DNA of 8,425 bases from Zoogloea sp. (GCA_016790385.1 JAEUNV010000340.1:1-8425); one strand, 5' to 3'; shown: positions 1-7,293, numbered from the stretch's first letter. Notes: generated by a model not told the origin, from the sequence alone. Translations and numbers: made by a program.

Positions 1-1
1 T

Positions 2-817
2 GTGGTGAAGGCGGTCTCCAACGACCACGCCTACAAGGCCAAGTACAAGATCGGTGCGGTCAATTCCATCAACTGGGGCCGTGTGGCCGCCCAGGTGGTG
101 TACTACTTCAAGGGTTACTTTGCCGGCACCGGCAGCAACGATGAGAAGCTGGACTTCGTGGTGCCGTCGGGCAACTTCGGCAACATCTGCGCCGGCCACA
201 TTGCCCGCCAGATGGGCCTGCCCGTGGGCCGCCTGATCCTCGCCACCAACGAGAACGACGTGCTGGACGAGTTCTTCCGTACCGGCGTGTATCGCCCCCG
301 CAACACCGCCGAGACCCACGCCACTTCCAGCCCGTCCATGGACATCTCGAAGGCCTCCAACTTCGAACGTTTTGTGTTCGACCTGGTGGGCCGTGACGGC
401 GCAAAAGTGCGCGAGCTGTGGAGCAAGGTGGACGCGGGCGGTGCCTTCGATCTGTCCGGCTCCGCCGAATTCGCGGGCATCGGCCAGTATGGTTTCACCT
501 CCGGCAGCAGCAAGCACGCCGATCGTCTGGCCACCATCCGCCGGGCCGACAAGGACTACGCCACGGTGATCGACACCCATACCGCCGACGGCCTCAAGGT
601 GGCCCTGGAGCAGCGTGACCCAGCCGTGCCGATGCTGGTGCTGGAAACCGCCCAGCCGGCCAAATTTGAAGACACCATCGTCGAGGCCCTGGGACGCAAG
701 CCGGCACGCCCGGCCGGACTGGAGAATATCGAGGCGCTGCCCCAGCGTGTGGAAGTGATGGATGTGGATGCCGAAGCCATCAAGGCCTTGATCGCCCGGG
801 TGGTGGACGCCGGCTGA
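2..817 (+). CDS. thrC: Threonine synthase, C-terminal 271 residues (5' end outside window)
   Basis: Threonine synthase is a pyridoxal-phosphate enzyme that converts O-phospho-L-homoserine to L-threonine, the last step of threonine synthesis in the cytoplasm. The visible part contains the segment NSINWGR (visible residues 21-27), the phosphate-binding loop VPSGNFGN (54-61), and the block TSSPSMDISKASNFER, which is typical of the long (about 470-480 residue) proteobacterial enzyme. About 200 N-terminal residues, including the lysine that holds the cofactor, lie upstream of the window, so the GTG at position 2 is an internal valine and not a start. The frame ends at TGA 815-817 and is uninterrupted. 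In proteobacteria this gene often follows hom; that cannot be seen here. A strong hairpin follows 23 bases after the stop. The identification is secure. Confidence 0.95.
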   Translation: MVKAVSNDHAYKAKYKIGAVNSINWGRVAAQVVYYFKGYFAGTGSNDEKLDFVVPSGNFGNICAGHIARQMGLPVGRLILATNENDVLDEFFRTGVYRPRNTAETHATSSPSMDISKASNFERFVFDLVGRDGAKVRELWSKVDAGGAFDLSGSAEFAGIGQYGFTSGSSKHADRLATIRRADKDYATVIDTHTADGLKVALEQRDPAVPMLVLETAQPAKFEDTIVEALGRKPARPAGLENIEALPQRVEVMDVDAEAIKALIARVVDAG

Positions 818-840
818 TGCCTGAGCGCTCTTCCCCATGA

Positions 841-873
841 AAAATGGCCCCGGATGTACGGGGCCATTTTTTT
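841..873. terminator. Bidirectional intrinsic terminator
   Basis: The arms aaaatggccccg (841-852) and cggggccatttt (859-870) are perfect 12-bp complements around the six-base loop gatgta (853-858). They are followed by three more T residues, giving a run of seven T (867-873). The A4 at the start of the left arm gives the T-run for the opposite strand. The hairpin lies between the stop of thrC (817) and the stop of the convergent receptor gene (915), so it can serve both transcripts. Confidence 0.9.
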
Positions 874-914
874 GGCGTGGAGTCGGCTGCATCCGACCCC
901 GCTAAACGCCCGCC

Positions 915-3026
915 TTACCAGGTGTAGCGGGCATTAACCCCGGCCATCCAGTTGCGGCCCGGGGCAGGCTCGTAGTAGCGGCCATTGGCGTCGCCCACCA
1001 CCACCGAGCCCACGTAGTTGCGGTCGAAGAGGTTGTCCAGGCGGGCAAACTCGGTGAAGCGCCAGGCGCCAGCCTGCTGCTGGGCGGTGAGGCGCAGGTT
1101 GGCGATGAAGTAGGAGGGCGCCGGCAGCTGGCTGTTGGTGTCCTCCACATAGACCTTGCTGCGATACACACCCTCCACGGTGCCGGTGATGGACGGGGTG
1201 ACTTTCCAGGCCAGATCGCCGAACACGGTGGTGCGGGGGATGCCGGGCATCAGCTTGCCGGCGGACACCAGGGTGTTGGCGTTGCCGCTGCGGAAGTCTT
1301 CATCGTAGATGGCGCGCAGGTGCGACACGGCAAATCGGCTGCTCAGGTCACGCCGCCAGGCCGTGTCGAAGGAGGCTTCGACACCCTGGCGCAGGGTCTT
1401 GCCGGCGTTCTTGTAGCTGGTGCGCCCGCCGGTGGCGGCGTCCACCACCAGTTCGTCTTCGGTCTGGATCTGGAAGAAGGCCAGGTTCAGGCGGCTGCTG
1501 TTGCCCACAAAGGCCTTGGCGCCGATCTCGTAGTGCTCGCTCTTCGAGGGGTTGAGGCCGAAGTTGAAGCTGCCGCCGCTGCCCGAGTAGAACATCTCGT
1601 TGAGGGTTGGCGTCTCGAAGCCGCGGCCGGCGCTGGCGTACAGGTTGACGGCCGGGTTGAGCTTGTAGACCACGCCCAGCACCGGCGTCGTCTTGCTGTA
1701 ATCCTTGCGGCCGCTGTCGTCGCCATTGATGCCGACGATGTATTGGTCGTCCACCTTGAACTTGACCCGGCTGTGGCGCACGCCGGCGGTGAGTGCCCAG
1801 TCGCCCCGCGCCCATTCGGTCTGCACGTAGGGGTCGAGGCTTTCGACGCTGTCGGTTTCGTTGCGGCGCAGGCGACCCTTCACACCCAGGGTGGTACCGA
1901 CAAAGTTTTCGTAGCCCTTGCGCACGTCCGTGCTGGTGTCCAGGTCGACACCGACGGTGGTTGTGAGCCTGCCGCCCGCCAGATCGCCCACGGCGATGTA
2001 GCGGGCGCCGACGCCGTAGAAGCTGCGGTCGAAGTCAATGATGCCGCCGGAGTGGCGGGCATTGGCCTGGACGGTGCGGGGGATGGATTGGTACTGGATC
2101 ACGCTGCGCTGGCCGCTGTAGGCGGACAGTTGCAGGGTATCGCGGCCGATACGGCGCTCGTAGGCGACGCCGGCCTGGAGGTGGTCGATGCTCTTGCGGG
2201 TGTTGTAGTCCAGCGCAGCCTGATCGACGCCGCGCGGATTGCTCTTGTAGGCATTCCAGGAAAGGCCTAGCGGGTCCTGGGTGTTGTGCTGCCACAGGCC
2301 GTTGACGGTGAAGGTCAGCTTGCTGACATCGTCGGGCTTGCCGGTGAGCTTGAGGAAGGCCTGGTCGCGGGTGGCGGCGGAGTGGTCGCGGTAGCCGTTG
2401 GTGTCAAAGCGTGAGGCATTGAAGACGTAGCCCAGCCCGCCAGCCTTGCCCTGGGCGCCCAGATCGGCCTTGGTGGTGCTGTAACTGCCGGCGGCGAAGC
2501 CACCTTCCACGCTGGGGCGGTCTTCGGGTTCGCGGGTGAATAGCTGGATCACACCGCCCGAGTGGTTGCCATAGACGGCGGAGTAGGGGCCGCGCAGCAC
2601 TTCCATGCGTTCGGCCACGTCCAGGTTGAAGGTGGCGGCCTGGCCCTGGCCGTCGGGCATGCTCGCCGGGATGCCGTCGGCGATCAGCTTGACACCACGC
2701 ACGCCAAAGGCGGAGCGGGCACCAAAACCGCGGGTGGAAATCTGTAGGTCCTGGGCGTAGTTCTGGCGGTTGTTGGCCACCACGCCGGGCACGGCGATGA
2801 GAGCTTCGGAGGCATTCACCCGGGGCTGGCCGGCGGTGATCTGCTCCCGGTCGAGCACGTCGATGGCCGCCGGCAGATCGAAGCTTGCGGCTTCGGCGCG
2901 GCTGCCGGTGACCACCACCGGGTTGAGGGTGAGGCTGGGATTGTCAGCGGCCTGGGCTGCCGTGGCGCCGCCGAGGGCGGCGGCAAGGGCGATGGCGAGG
3001 GGGTGTGGGGTGAAGCGGGGCGGCAT
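915..3026 (-). CDS. TonB-dependent outer-membrane receptor, YncD/PqqU-like
   Basis: This 703-residue protein is an outer-membrane active transporter powered by TonB-ExbB-ExbD. An N-terminal signal peptide likely ends at AQA-26. A TonB-box-like stretch NPVVVTG (residues 35-41) follows. The plug domain (about 50-165) has RGFGARSAFGVRG (99-111), DGIPASMPDGQGQ (117-129) and EVLRGPYSAVYGNHSGG (142-158). The remainder is the 22-strand barrel and ends in the aromatic YTW, the usual C-terminal signal for BAM-dependent assembly. The ATG at 3026 is preceded by AGGAAAC, which supports this start. The plug motifs recall E. coli YncD (PqqU), reported to import pyrroloquinoline quinone; related plugs occur in FecA-annotated siderophore receptors, so the substrate is not settled. 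The gene stands alone, divergent from the lipoprotein gene, with no exbB/tonB or binding-protein gene beside it. No cobalamin riboswitch or clear Fur box was recognised upstream. Confidence 0.93.
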   Translation of the reverse strand: MPPRFTPHPLAIALAAALGGATAAQAADNPSLTLNPVVVTGSRAEAASFDLPAAIDVLDREQITAGQPRVNASEALIAVPGVVANNRQNYAQDLQISTRGFGARSAFGVRGVKLIADGIPASMPDGQGQAATFNLDVAERMEVLRGPYSAVYGNHSGGVIQLFTREPEDRPSVEGGFAAGSYSTTKADLGAQGKAGGLGYVFNASRFDTNGYRDHSAATRDQAFLKLTGKPDDVSKLTFTVNGLWQHNTQDPLGLSWNAYKSNPRGVDQAALDYNTRKSIDHLQAGVAYERRIGRDTLQLSAYSGQRSVIQYQSIPRTVQANARHSGGIIDFDRSFYGVGARYIAVGDLAGGRLTTTVGVDLDTSTDVRKGYENFVGTTLGVKGRLRRNETDSVESLDPYVQTEWARGDWALTAGVRHSRVKFKVDDQYIVGINGDDSGRKDYSKTTPVLGVVYKLNPAVNLYASAGRGFETPTLNEMFYSGSGGSFNFGLNPSKSEHYEIGAKAFVGNSSRLNLAFFQIQTEDELVVDAATGGRTSYKNAGKTLRQGVEASFDTAWRRDLSSRFAVSHLRAIYDEDFRSGNANTLVSAGKLMPGIPRTTVFGDLAWKVTPSITGTVEGVYRSKVYVEDTNSQLPAPSYFIANLRLTAQQQAGAWRFTEFARLDNLFDRNYVGSVVVGDANGRYYEPAPGRNWMAGVNARYTW

Positions 3027-3113
3027 GTTTCCTGTCTCCGAAGTCTTGTTCTGGCATGGGCGGGGGCCCGGGCGCGCTGAAGATACCGTGTGTCGGCCAG
3101 GCCCGCCTCAAGA

Positions 3114-3125
3114 AAATCATGATTT
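3114..3125. promoter_or_regulatory. 12-bp perfect palindrome in divergent intergenic region, possible operator
   Basis: The sequence aaatcatgattt is its own reverse complement. It lies 88-99 bases upstream of the receptor start and about 130 bases upstream of the lipoprotein start, in an otherwise GC-rich spacer. The position suits a dimeric regulator of the receptor gene. It does not match the Fur consensus well, since it lacks the GATAAT repeats. No regulator can be named, and a short palindrome can arise by chance. Confidence 0.3.
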
Positions 3126-3164
3126 CCCCCGCCGGCGGCCTTGCCGGGTGCAGGTTAGGGGCTT

Positions 3165-3180
3165 GCCTGATTGGTCAGGC
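3165..3180. repeat. Small hairpin upstream of the lipoprotein gene
   Basis: The arms gcctga (3165-3170) and tcaggc (3175-3180) form a perfect 6-bp inverted repeat around ttgg. It overlaps the candidate -35 hexamer of the lipoprotein promoter and is followed by the AT-rich stretch ttaaacaaaaatttaaagt. It could be an operator overlapping a promoter. It has no T-run that would make it a convincing terminator. Confidence 0.3.
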
Positions 3181-3199
3181 TTAAACAAAAATTTAAAGT
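3171..3199 (+). promoter_or_regulatory. Weak candidate sigma-70 promoter for the lipoprotein/phospholipase pair
   Basis: TTGGTC (3171-3176) and TAAAGT (3194-3199) are 17 bases apart and lie in the only AT-rich part of the spacer. The match is 3 of 6 for -35 and 4 of 6 for -10. A start near 3206 would give a leader of about 50 bases. This is the best candidate seen here, but it is weak. Confidence 0.22.
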
Positions 3200-3257
3200 C
3201 TGCCGGCACGCTTGCGGTAGCCTTGCCGGGCTTCGTCATCCGACTGGAATTGCCTTC

Positions 3258-3845
3258 ATGTCCCAACTGATCGGGCGCTTTTTTTTCATTTTATGTAGCG
3301 TCGGCGCTGTACTTGTCCTGGGGGCCTGCGCCAGCCCTCCGGCAAAGGAGCCCCCGGTCAAGCTTGCGGTCGGCCAGACGGATCGCGGCGTGCTTGTGTG
3401 GTTGCCCGAGCACATGCTCTTCGATTTCGGCAAAGCCTCCCTCGATCCCGTGCTGTCGGCGCCCTACATGGATCGCTTGGCCCTGCTGCTCAAGGATAAA
3501 ACCAACAAATCGGTATCGCTGGAGGGGCATACGGATTCCATCGGCGCCGAAAACGCCAATCTCGTGCTGTCGGTGGCCCGTGCCGCCGCGGTGCGCCAGG
3601 CGCTTGTGGAGCGCCAGGTGCCCGAAGCGCGCATCACCGCCGTGGGCTACGGTTATGCCAAGCCCATCGCGCCCAACGATTCAGAAGCGGGGCGACGTCT
3701 CAACCGGCGGGTGGAGATCATCATCCTTGAAGAAAAGGTGGACATGCTGACCCGGGGTGAGCCTCCAGGCCTGTTCGAGGAAGCTTTCACCAAGCTCAAG
3801 GCGGAGCTCGACAAACTCTTTCAGTCGAAGGACAAGACGCGATGA
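3258..3845 (+). CDS. OmpA-family peptidoglycan-associated lipoprotein
   Basis: The protein has 195 residues from the ATG at 3258. The frame is open further upstream (TTG at 3171), but only the ATG start puts a lipoprotein signal at the N-terminus: a hydrophobic stretch (residues 4-20) and the lipobox L21-G-A-C24. Alanine at the +2 position favours transport to the outer membrane under the E. coli Lol rule. An OmpA-like domain spans about 45-158. It has FDFGKASL (55-62), GHTDSIG (90-96) with Asp93, and NRRVEI (149-154), whose Asp and Arg are the residues that bind diaminopimelate in this family. It therefore probably anchors the outer membrane to peptidoglycan. The tail (159-195) is charged and probably helical. 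Its stop overlaps the start of the phospholipase gene by ATGA, implying translational coupling. The ribosome binding site is weak (GGA at 3245). It is shorter than OmpA and has no N-terminal barrel. It could be called Pal-like, but no tol genes are adjacent. Confidence 0.9.
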   Translation: MSQLIGRFFFILCSVGAVLVLGACASPPAKEPPVKLAVGQTDRGVLVWLPEHMLFDFGKASLDPVLSAPYMDRLALLLKDKTNKSVSLEGHTDSIGAENANLVLSVARAAAVRQALVERQVPEARITAVGYGYAKPIAPNDSEAGRRLNRRVEIIILEEKVDMLTRGEPPGLFEEAFTKLKAELDKLFQSKDKTR

Positions 3846-4741
3846 AGGACGATCACGGCTTTTTGAGGCGCAGAGCCCTGGTTCTTGGAGGGCTTGCCGC
3901 CCTGGCCATGCCGCTTGCGGCCGCGCCTGCAGAACGCCCACTGGGGCGAAAGCCGCGCCTGGCGGTGGTGCTGGGCGGCGGCTCGGCCAGGGGCTTTGCC
4001 CATATCGGCGTGGTGAAGGGGCTGGAGGCCCATGGCATCCGGCCTGATCTGGTGGTCGGTTGCAGTGCCGGCAGTCTGGTGGGGGCGTTCTGGGCGGCGG
4101 GCTTTTCGGGCGATCGGATGGAAGAACTGGCCCTGCGGGTGCGTGACAGCGAGATCATCGATGTGGTGCAAGGTAACGCGCCCCGGGGCATGGTGACGGG
4201 GCAGAGCCTCCAGAACTTCGTCAATCAGGCCTTGCGCGGCCGTGGCATCGAGAGCTTCCCGACCCCGTTTGCGGCGGTTGCCACCCGCTATCCCTCGGGT
4301 GATCTGGCCGTATTGCGCAGCGGCGACACCGGGTTTGCGGTGCGGGCGTCGTGCAGCATTCCGGGGGTTTTTGTGCCGGCGGCCCAAGGGGGGCAGGAAT
4401 ATCTGGATGGCGGGCTGGTCAGCCCGGTTCCGGTGCGAACTGCCCGCCAGTTGGGGGCGGATGTGGTGGTGGCGGTGGATGTGGGCGGAGCTGACCCCGG
4501 CGGTGATCAACAGGGTGGCCTGTTCGAGCTGCTTCAGCGTTCCTTCGAGATCATGAGCCAGTCCTTGCGCACCAACGAGGTGGCCACTGCCGACATAGCG
4601 ATTCGCCCCGAGGTGGGGCGGATCTCCAGCACCGATTTTGCCTCGCGCAAGGTTTTCATTGCGGCGGGCTTCCTGGCCGCCCAGCGGCTTGGCCCGGTGA
4701 TCCTGGAGCGTCTGGCCGCTGGGCCGAAGCGGCGCGGCTGA
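3842..4741 (+). CDS. Patatin-like phospholipase (RssA-type) with an export signal
   Basis: This 299-residue protein is a serine acyl hydrolase of the patatin family, predicted to cleave acyl chains from phospholipids or similar esters. The oxyanion-hole loop GGGSARGFAH is at 45-54. The nucleophile elbow GCSAG is at 73-77 with Ser75. The second member of the Ser-Asp dyad is in DGG at 189-191 with Asp189. All catalytic parts are present. Unlike cytosolic RssA, it begins with FLRRRALVLGG (7-17) and a hydrophobic stretch to about residue 28, which looks like a twin-arginine or ordinary secretory signal with possible cleavage after APA-30. The product would then act in the periplasm or at the envelope. 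The ATG at 3842 overlaps the lipoprotein stop (ATGA), so the two are most likely co-translated and may work at the same site. The true substrate is unknown. Confidence 0.9.
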   Translation: MKDDHGFLRRRALVLGGLAALAMPLAAAPAERPLGRKPRLAVVLGGGSARGFAHIGVVKGLEAHGIRPDLVVGCSAGSLVGAFWAAGFSGDRMEELALRVRDSEIIDVVQGNAPRGMVTGQSLQNFVNQALRGRGIESFPTPFAAVATRYPSGDLAVLRSGDTGFAVRASCSIPGVFVPAAQGGQEYLDGGLVSPVPVRTARQLGADVVVAVDVGGADPGGDQQGGLFELLQRSFEIMSQSLRTNEVATADIAIRPEVGRISSTDFASRKVFIAAGFLAAQRLGPVILERLAAGPKRRG

Positions 4742-4867
4742 GGCGGGGCGGCGGCGTGAGCTGTCGCCGATCAAGGCGGCGTTCGGGGAAGCTCGCCTAG
4801 CATGCGGGGGCTGGTGTCCGGCCGACGTGATACCCGGTTGCTCCCTTTTCTCCCGCTTTGATCGCCC

Positions 4868-6028
4868 ATGAATTTTTCCGCCAAACCCCTGTGGCTCGTT
4901 GGTTTCAGGCCCTTCTTCATCCTCGCATGTGCTGCCGGCGTTGTGCTGCCAGTCGTGTGGGCACTGATGTTTTCCGGCGGCTTGCCCGCCCCGCAAGGCC
5001 GTTTCAGCCCCGTTCAATGGCATGCCCATGAGATGTTCTTCGGCTTTGGCTGGGCGGTGTTGGGGGGCTTTCTGCTGACGGCCACCAAGAATTGGGTGCA
5101 GGTGCGGGGCTACCATGGGGCCGCGCTGGTCGGCCTGGCGGCGGCATGGTGCCTTGAGCGGGTCGGAATGGCCTTGGGTGGGGCATGGCCGGCCGCGCTG
5201 TTCTGGGCGTCCAATCTGGTCTTTCTTGCCGGCATCGTGCTATTGCTGCTGCAAACCCTGTTGCGTTACCGCAAGCAGGACAGCTTTGCCGACAATTACT
5301 TCTTCCTCCTGGTATTGCCCGCTTTTCTCGCCGCCAAGGTGCTGTTGCTCTCGGAGGCTCATTTTCACGCCGGCGTGACAATGAGTCTCGGCCTCTTTCG
5401 GATGGCTTTCCTGATCATGCTGGAGCGCACCCTGACCCAGTTCATGAAAGGTGTTTTTCAGGTGGATATCCTGCGCAAGCCGCGACTGGATCAGGCGATC
5501 AAGCTCGGTGCGGCGAGCCTCGTCTTCCAGGCATGGATGCCGTCAATGCTGGCGGTGGTTGTGTCGGTGATCCTCGCGATGCTGCTGCTGTATCGATTTT
5601 TGCGCTGGCGGCCCGATCTGGGGTTCCGGCGCATCGAGTTGGCGGTGATGTACCTGGGCTATCTGGCCATCGTTGCCCAGTTGCTGCTTGAGTCGCTGGC
5701 GCTGCGGGGGGGCGTGGCTTGGACAGGCAGCCTGCCGACCCACGTGTTCACCTTTGGGGCGATGGGGCTGGTCATCCCGGCCATGCTGGTGCGCATTTCC
5801 CTGGGGCATACGGGGCGCAAGGTGGCTTTCGACGGCGTGGACCGGCTGGTGGTGCACATCATGCTGCTGGCGTTTGTCGTGCGCGTGGTGTTGCCCCAGT
5901 GGTTTCCGGGGGCGTATGTCCATTGGGTTCATCTGGCGGCTGTTGCGTGGAGCCTGGCCTTTGCCGTGCTTGGCTTCAGGCTGACTCCCCGCCTGCTCGC
6001 GCCGCGGGTCGATGGGCGGGAACACTGA
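4868..6028 (+). CDS. nnrS: NnrS family multi-pass membrane protein (nitric-oxide/nitrosative stress)
   Basis: This 386-residue, strongly hydrophobic inner-membrane protein has about ten to twelve predicted membrane segments, in line with the family size. Family marks are GFRPFF (12-17), QWHAHEMFFGF (50-60) and GGFLLTATKNW (66-76) near the N-terminus, and GHTGRK in the C-terminal third. NnrS was first described next to denitrification genes as a heme- and copper-containing protein under the NO-responsive regulator NnrR. In Vibrio cholerae it protects against nitrosative stress. Its chemical role is unsettled. The histidines of WHAHEM are plausible metal ligands. The ATG at 4868 begins directly with the conserved N-terminus, although a clear ribosome binding site is lacking. 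It opens a same-strand cluster with norE- and norF-like genes. I could not find a convincing FNR/NNR box in the 126 bases upstream. Confidence 0.93.
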   Translation: MNFSAKPLWLVGFRPFFILACAAGVVLPVVWALMFSGGLPAPQGRFSPVQWHAHEMFFGFGWAVLGGFLLTATKNWVQVRGYHGAALVGLAAAWCLERVGMALGGAWPAALFWASNLVFLAGIVLLLLQTLLRYRKQDSFADNYFFLLVLPAFLAAKVLLLSEAHFHAGVTMSLGLFRMAFLIMLERTLTQFMKGVFQVDILRKPRLDQAIKLGAASLVFQAWMPSMLAVVVSVILAMLLLYRFLRWRPDLGFRRIELAVMYLGYLAIVAQLLLESLALRGGVAWTGSLPTHVFTFGAMGLVIPAMLVRISLGHTGRKVAFDGVDRLVVHIMLLAFVVRVVLPQWFPGAYVHWVHLAAVAWSLAFAVLGFRLTPRLLAPRVDGREH

Positions 6029-6127
6029 TGGCGTTCATGAAGCCGTCGACCTATCACAGATCAAGGAAATCGCGGGGTGGCGGGTGTAGGGTCTTTCGTC
6101 AAGCCTGCATTTCTCTGGAGCCTGACC

Positions 6128-6739
6128 GTGCGCTATCCGCCATTTTTCGATGCCGTGCCCCGGGTGCGTCTGCGCGATCCCCTCGCCGAGTTTCTGGGCG
6201 CAATGGACGATGGGGTGATCGAGTATTGCTATCTCGATGCCGTTCGCCTTGCCGGACATTCGTGCCCGACCGTGGCCGGGGCCTATGGCCTGACCCGTGC
6301 CGCCCTCGGTGCCCTGTATGGTGCGGCGATGGCGGAGCGCGGCGCGGTCCGGGTTTCGCTGCGGGAGGAAGCGGCGGCGGGTGTGGCCGGGGTAGTGGCC
6401 AGCGTGGTCTCCCTGCTCACCGGCGCCAGTGGGGAAACGGGTTTCAAGGGGCTGGCCGGGCGCTTCGAGCGGCGTGGCCTGCTGAGCTTCGGGGTTGAGC
6501 AGGACTTCGAACTGCGGTTTTCCCGGCGTGACAACGGTGCCTGTGTGGATGCAAGCGTCAGGCTGCAGGCCGTTCCGCCGGACCCTCAGATGATGCCCCT
6601 GATGCAGCGCTGTCTGGCGGGTGACGCCGACGGGGAATCGCGCCAGCTTTTCGCGGGCCTGTGGCAGGATCGGGTGCGTCGCATCCTGCTCGAACACGGG
6701 GATGATCCCGAAGTCTTCGTGATTCGGCACCGGGATTGA
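6128..6739 (+). CDS. FmdE-like Cys/His protein of unknown function
   Basis: The 203-residue protein is predicted to be soluble. The segment LAGHSCPTVAGAYGL (41-55) has the His-x-Cys-Pro arrangement of the FmdE family, named after a formylmethanofuran dehydrogenase subunit; His44 and Cys46 are likely metal ligands, with Cys34 nearby. A glycine-rich central part (GVAGVVASVVSLLTGASGETGFKGL, about 90-117) also recalls FmdE-like bacterial proteins. The start is a choice between two GTG codons. GTG 6128 has GGAG seven bases upstream and begins just before the conserved region. GTG 6077 has AAGGA nine bases upstream and would add 17 residues. I prefer 6128. The gene lies 99 bases after nnrS and overlaps or nearly abuts the ribosome binding site of the next gene. 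A methanogenesis role is not expected. The context suggests a metalloprotein linked to NO or redox stress, which is inference only. Confidence 0.75.
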   Translation: MRYPPFFDAVPRVRLRDPLAEFLGAMDDGVIEYCYLDAVRLAGHSCPTVAGAYGLTRAALGALYGAAMAERGAVRVSLREEAAAGVAGVVASVVSLLTGASGETGFKGLAGRFERRGLLSFGVEQDFELRFSRRDNGACVDASVRLQAVPPDPQMMPLMQRCLAGDADGESRQLFAGLWQDRVRRILLEHGDDPEVFVIRHRD

Positions 6740-6753
6740 AAGAGGAGATCTCC

Positions 6754-7266
6754 ATGGCGTCCACACCCCCCGATTCCGACCTCGGTCCACCGTCCGCCTG
6801 CTCGTCACCGCCCTGCTATGCGGCTGAGTTTCCCGGCTATTTCGGCGAGGGCGTCGACCCGGCCGTCGTGGCGGGGTTGAATGCGCTGCTCGAGGCCGAG
6901 CGGGCGGGCGCCAAGGTGCTCGCCATCCTGCGTGACGGACTCGACGTCCATTCATCCGAGCGGGCGCTGCTGGAGCGCCTGCAAAAGGACGAGGGCGCCA
7001 ACGCGGTGGTGCTTTACAAGACCATTCAGCGTCTTGGGGGCGTCGCCTCCCACGAGACCGGTGCCTTTGTCCAGAAGACCCTGGCCATTGAGGGGCTCGC
7101 CGCGCGGCTGGCGTTTGTCAATGTGGGCCAGGCCTGGGTGGTCAAAAAGATCGACCAGATCCTGCCCGGGGTGCATGACGCCGCCGCCCGGGCTATGCTC
7201 GAGGAGATGCGCGTCTCGCATCAGGAAAATATTGCCGCCTGTCAGGCCCTGCTGGCCACCCTCTGA
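6754..7266 (+). CDS. Ferritin-like four-helix protein of unknown function (DUF6306-like)
   Basis: The 170-residue protein is predicted to be mostly helical. The ATG at 6754 follows AGAGGAG (6741-6747) at a good distance; an upstream in-frame TTG (6736) overlaps the previous stop and is less likely. After a proline- and cysteine-rich N-terminus (CSSPPCYAAEFPGYF, 16-30), four amphipathic helices carry regularly placed acids: LNALLEAERAGA (42-53, Glu49), LQKDEGANAV (76-85, Glu80), TLAIEGLAARLAF (109-121, Glu113), and LEEMRVSHQENI (149-160, Glu150/151 and His156). This order of Glu, Glu, Glu and Glu...His resembles the ligand pattern of diiron ferritin-like proteins, although the second helix shows ExxN rather than ExxH. 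From memory it resembles proteins annotated DUF6306; I cannot confirm that here. Its place between nnrS and norEF suggests a role in NO or iron handling. No function is established. Confidence 0.8.
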   Translation: MASTPPDSDLGPPSACSSPPCYAAEFPGYFGEGVDPAVVAGLNALLEAERAGAKVLAILRDGLDVHSSERALLERLQKDEGANAVVLYKTIQRLGGVASHETGAFVQKTLAIEGLAARLAFVNVGQAWVVKKIDQILPGVHDAAARAMLEEMRVSHQENIAACQALLATL

Positions 7267-7293
7267 CCATGCTATGGACGTGTCGCCTGCCAG

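Noticed and set aside
1320..2270. 316-residue open frame on the plus strand
   Set aside because: It is antisense to the TonB receptor barrel and its composition is almost all Ala/Val/Gly/Asp, a codon-bias shadow.
3080..3111. Possible minus-strand sigma-70 promoter for the receptor (TTGAGG and TATCTT)
   Set aside because: The hexamers are 20 bases apart, too far for a normal promoter, and shifting the -10 destroys the match.
4761..4774. Possible FNR/NNR-type box ctgtc-N4-atcaa upstream of nnrS
   Set aside because: The right half matches, but the left half matches only two of five positions. Other candidates (4858-4871 and around 6050-6063) are no better.
4780..4860. Possible sigma-54 promoter (for NorR-type control) upstream of nnrS
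   Set aside because: The best candidate ends in TTGC but has TG rather than GG at the -24 position and otherwise fits poorly.
3821..5116. 431-residue open frame on the minus strand
   Set aside because: It lies opposite the patatin gene and crosses into nnrS. Its translation is His/Arg/Gly/Pro-rich without a domain, as expected for a shadow in GC-rich DNA.
5719..6498. 259-residue plus-strand frame, including an ATG at 6028 that overlaps the nnrS stop
   Set aside because: The ATGA overlap looked like coupling, but the product is Arg/Gly/Cys-rich and occupies the wrong frame over the end of nnrS and the FmdE-like gene.
6035..6955. 306-residue open frame on the minus strand
   Set aside because: It is antisense to the FmdE-like and ferritin-like genes, which have motifs and ribosome binding sites. 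The antisense product has none.
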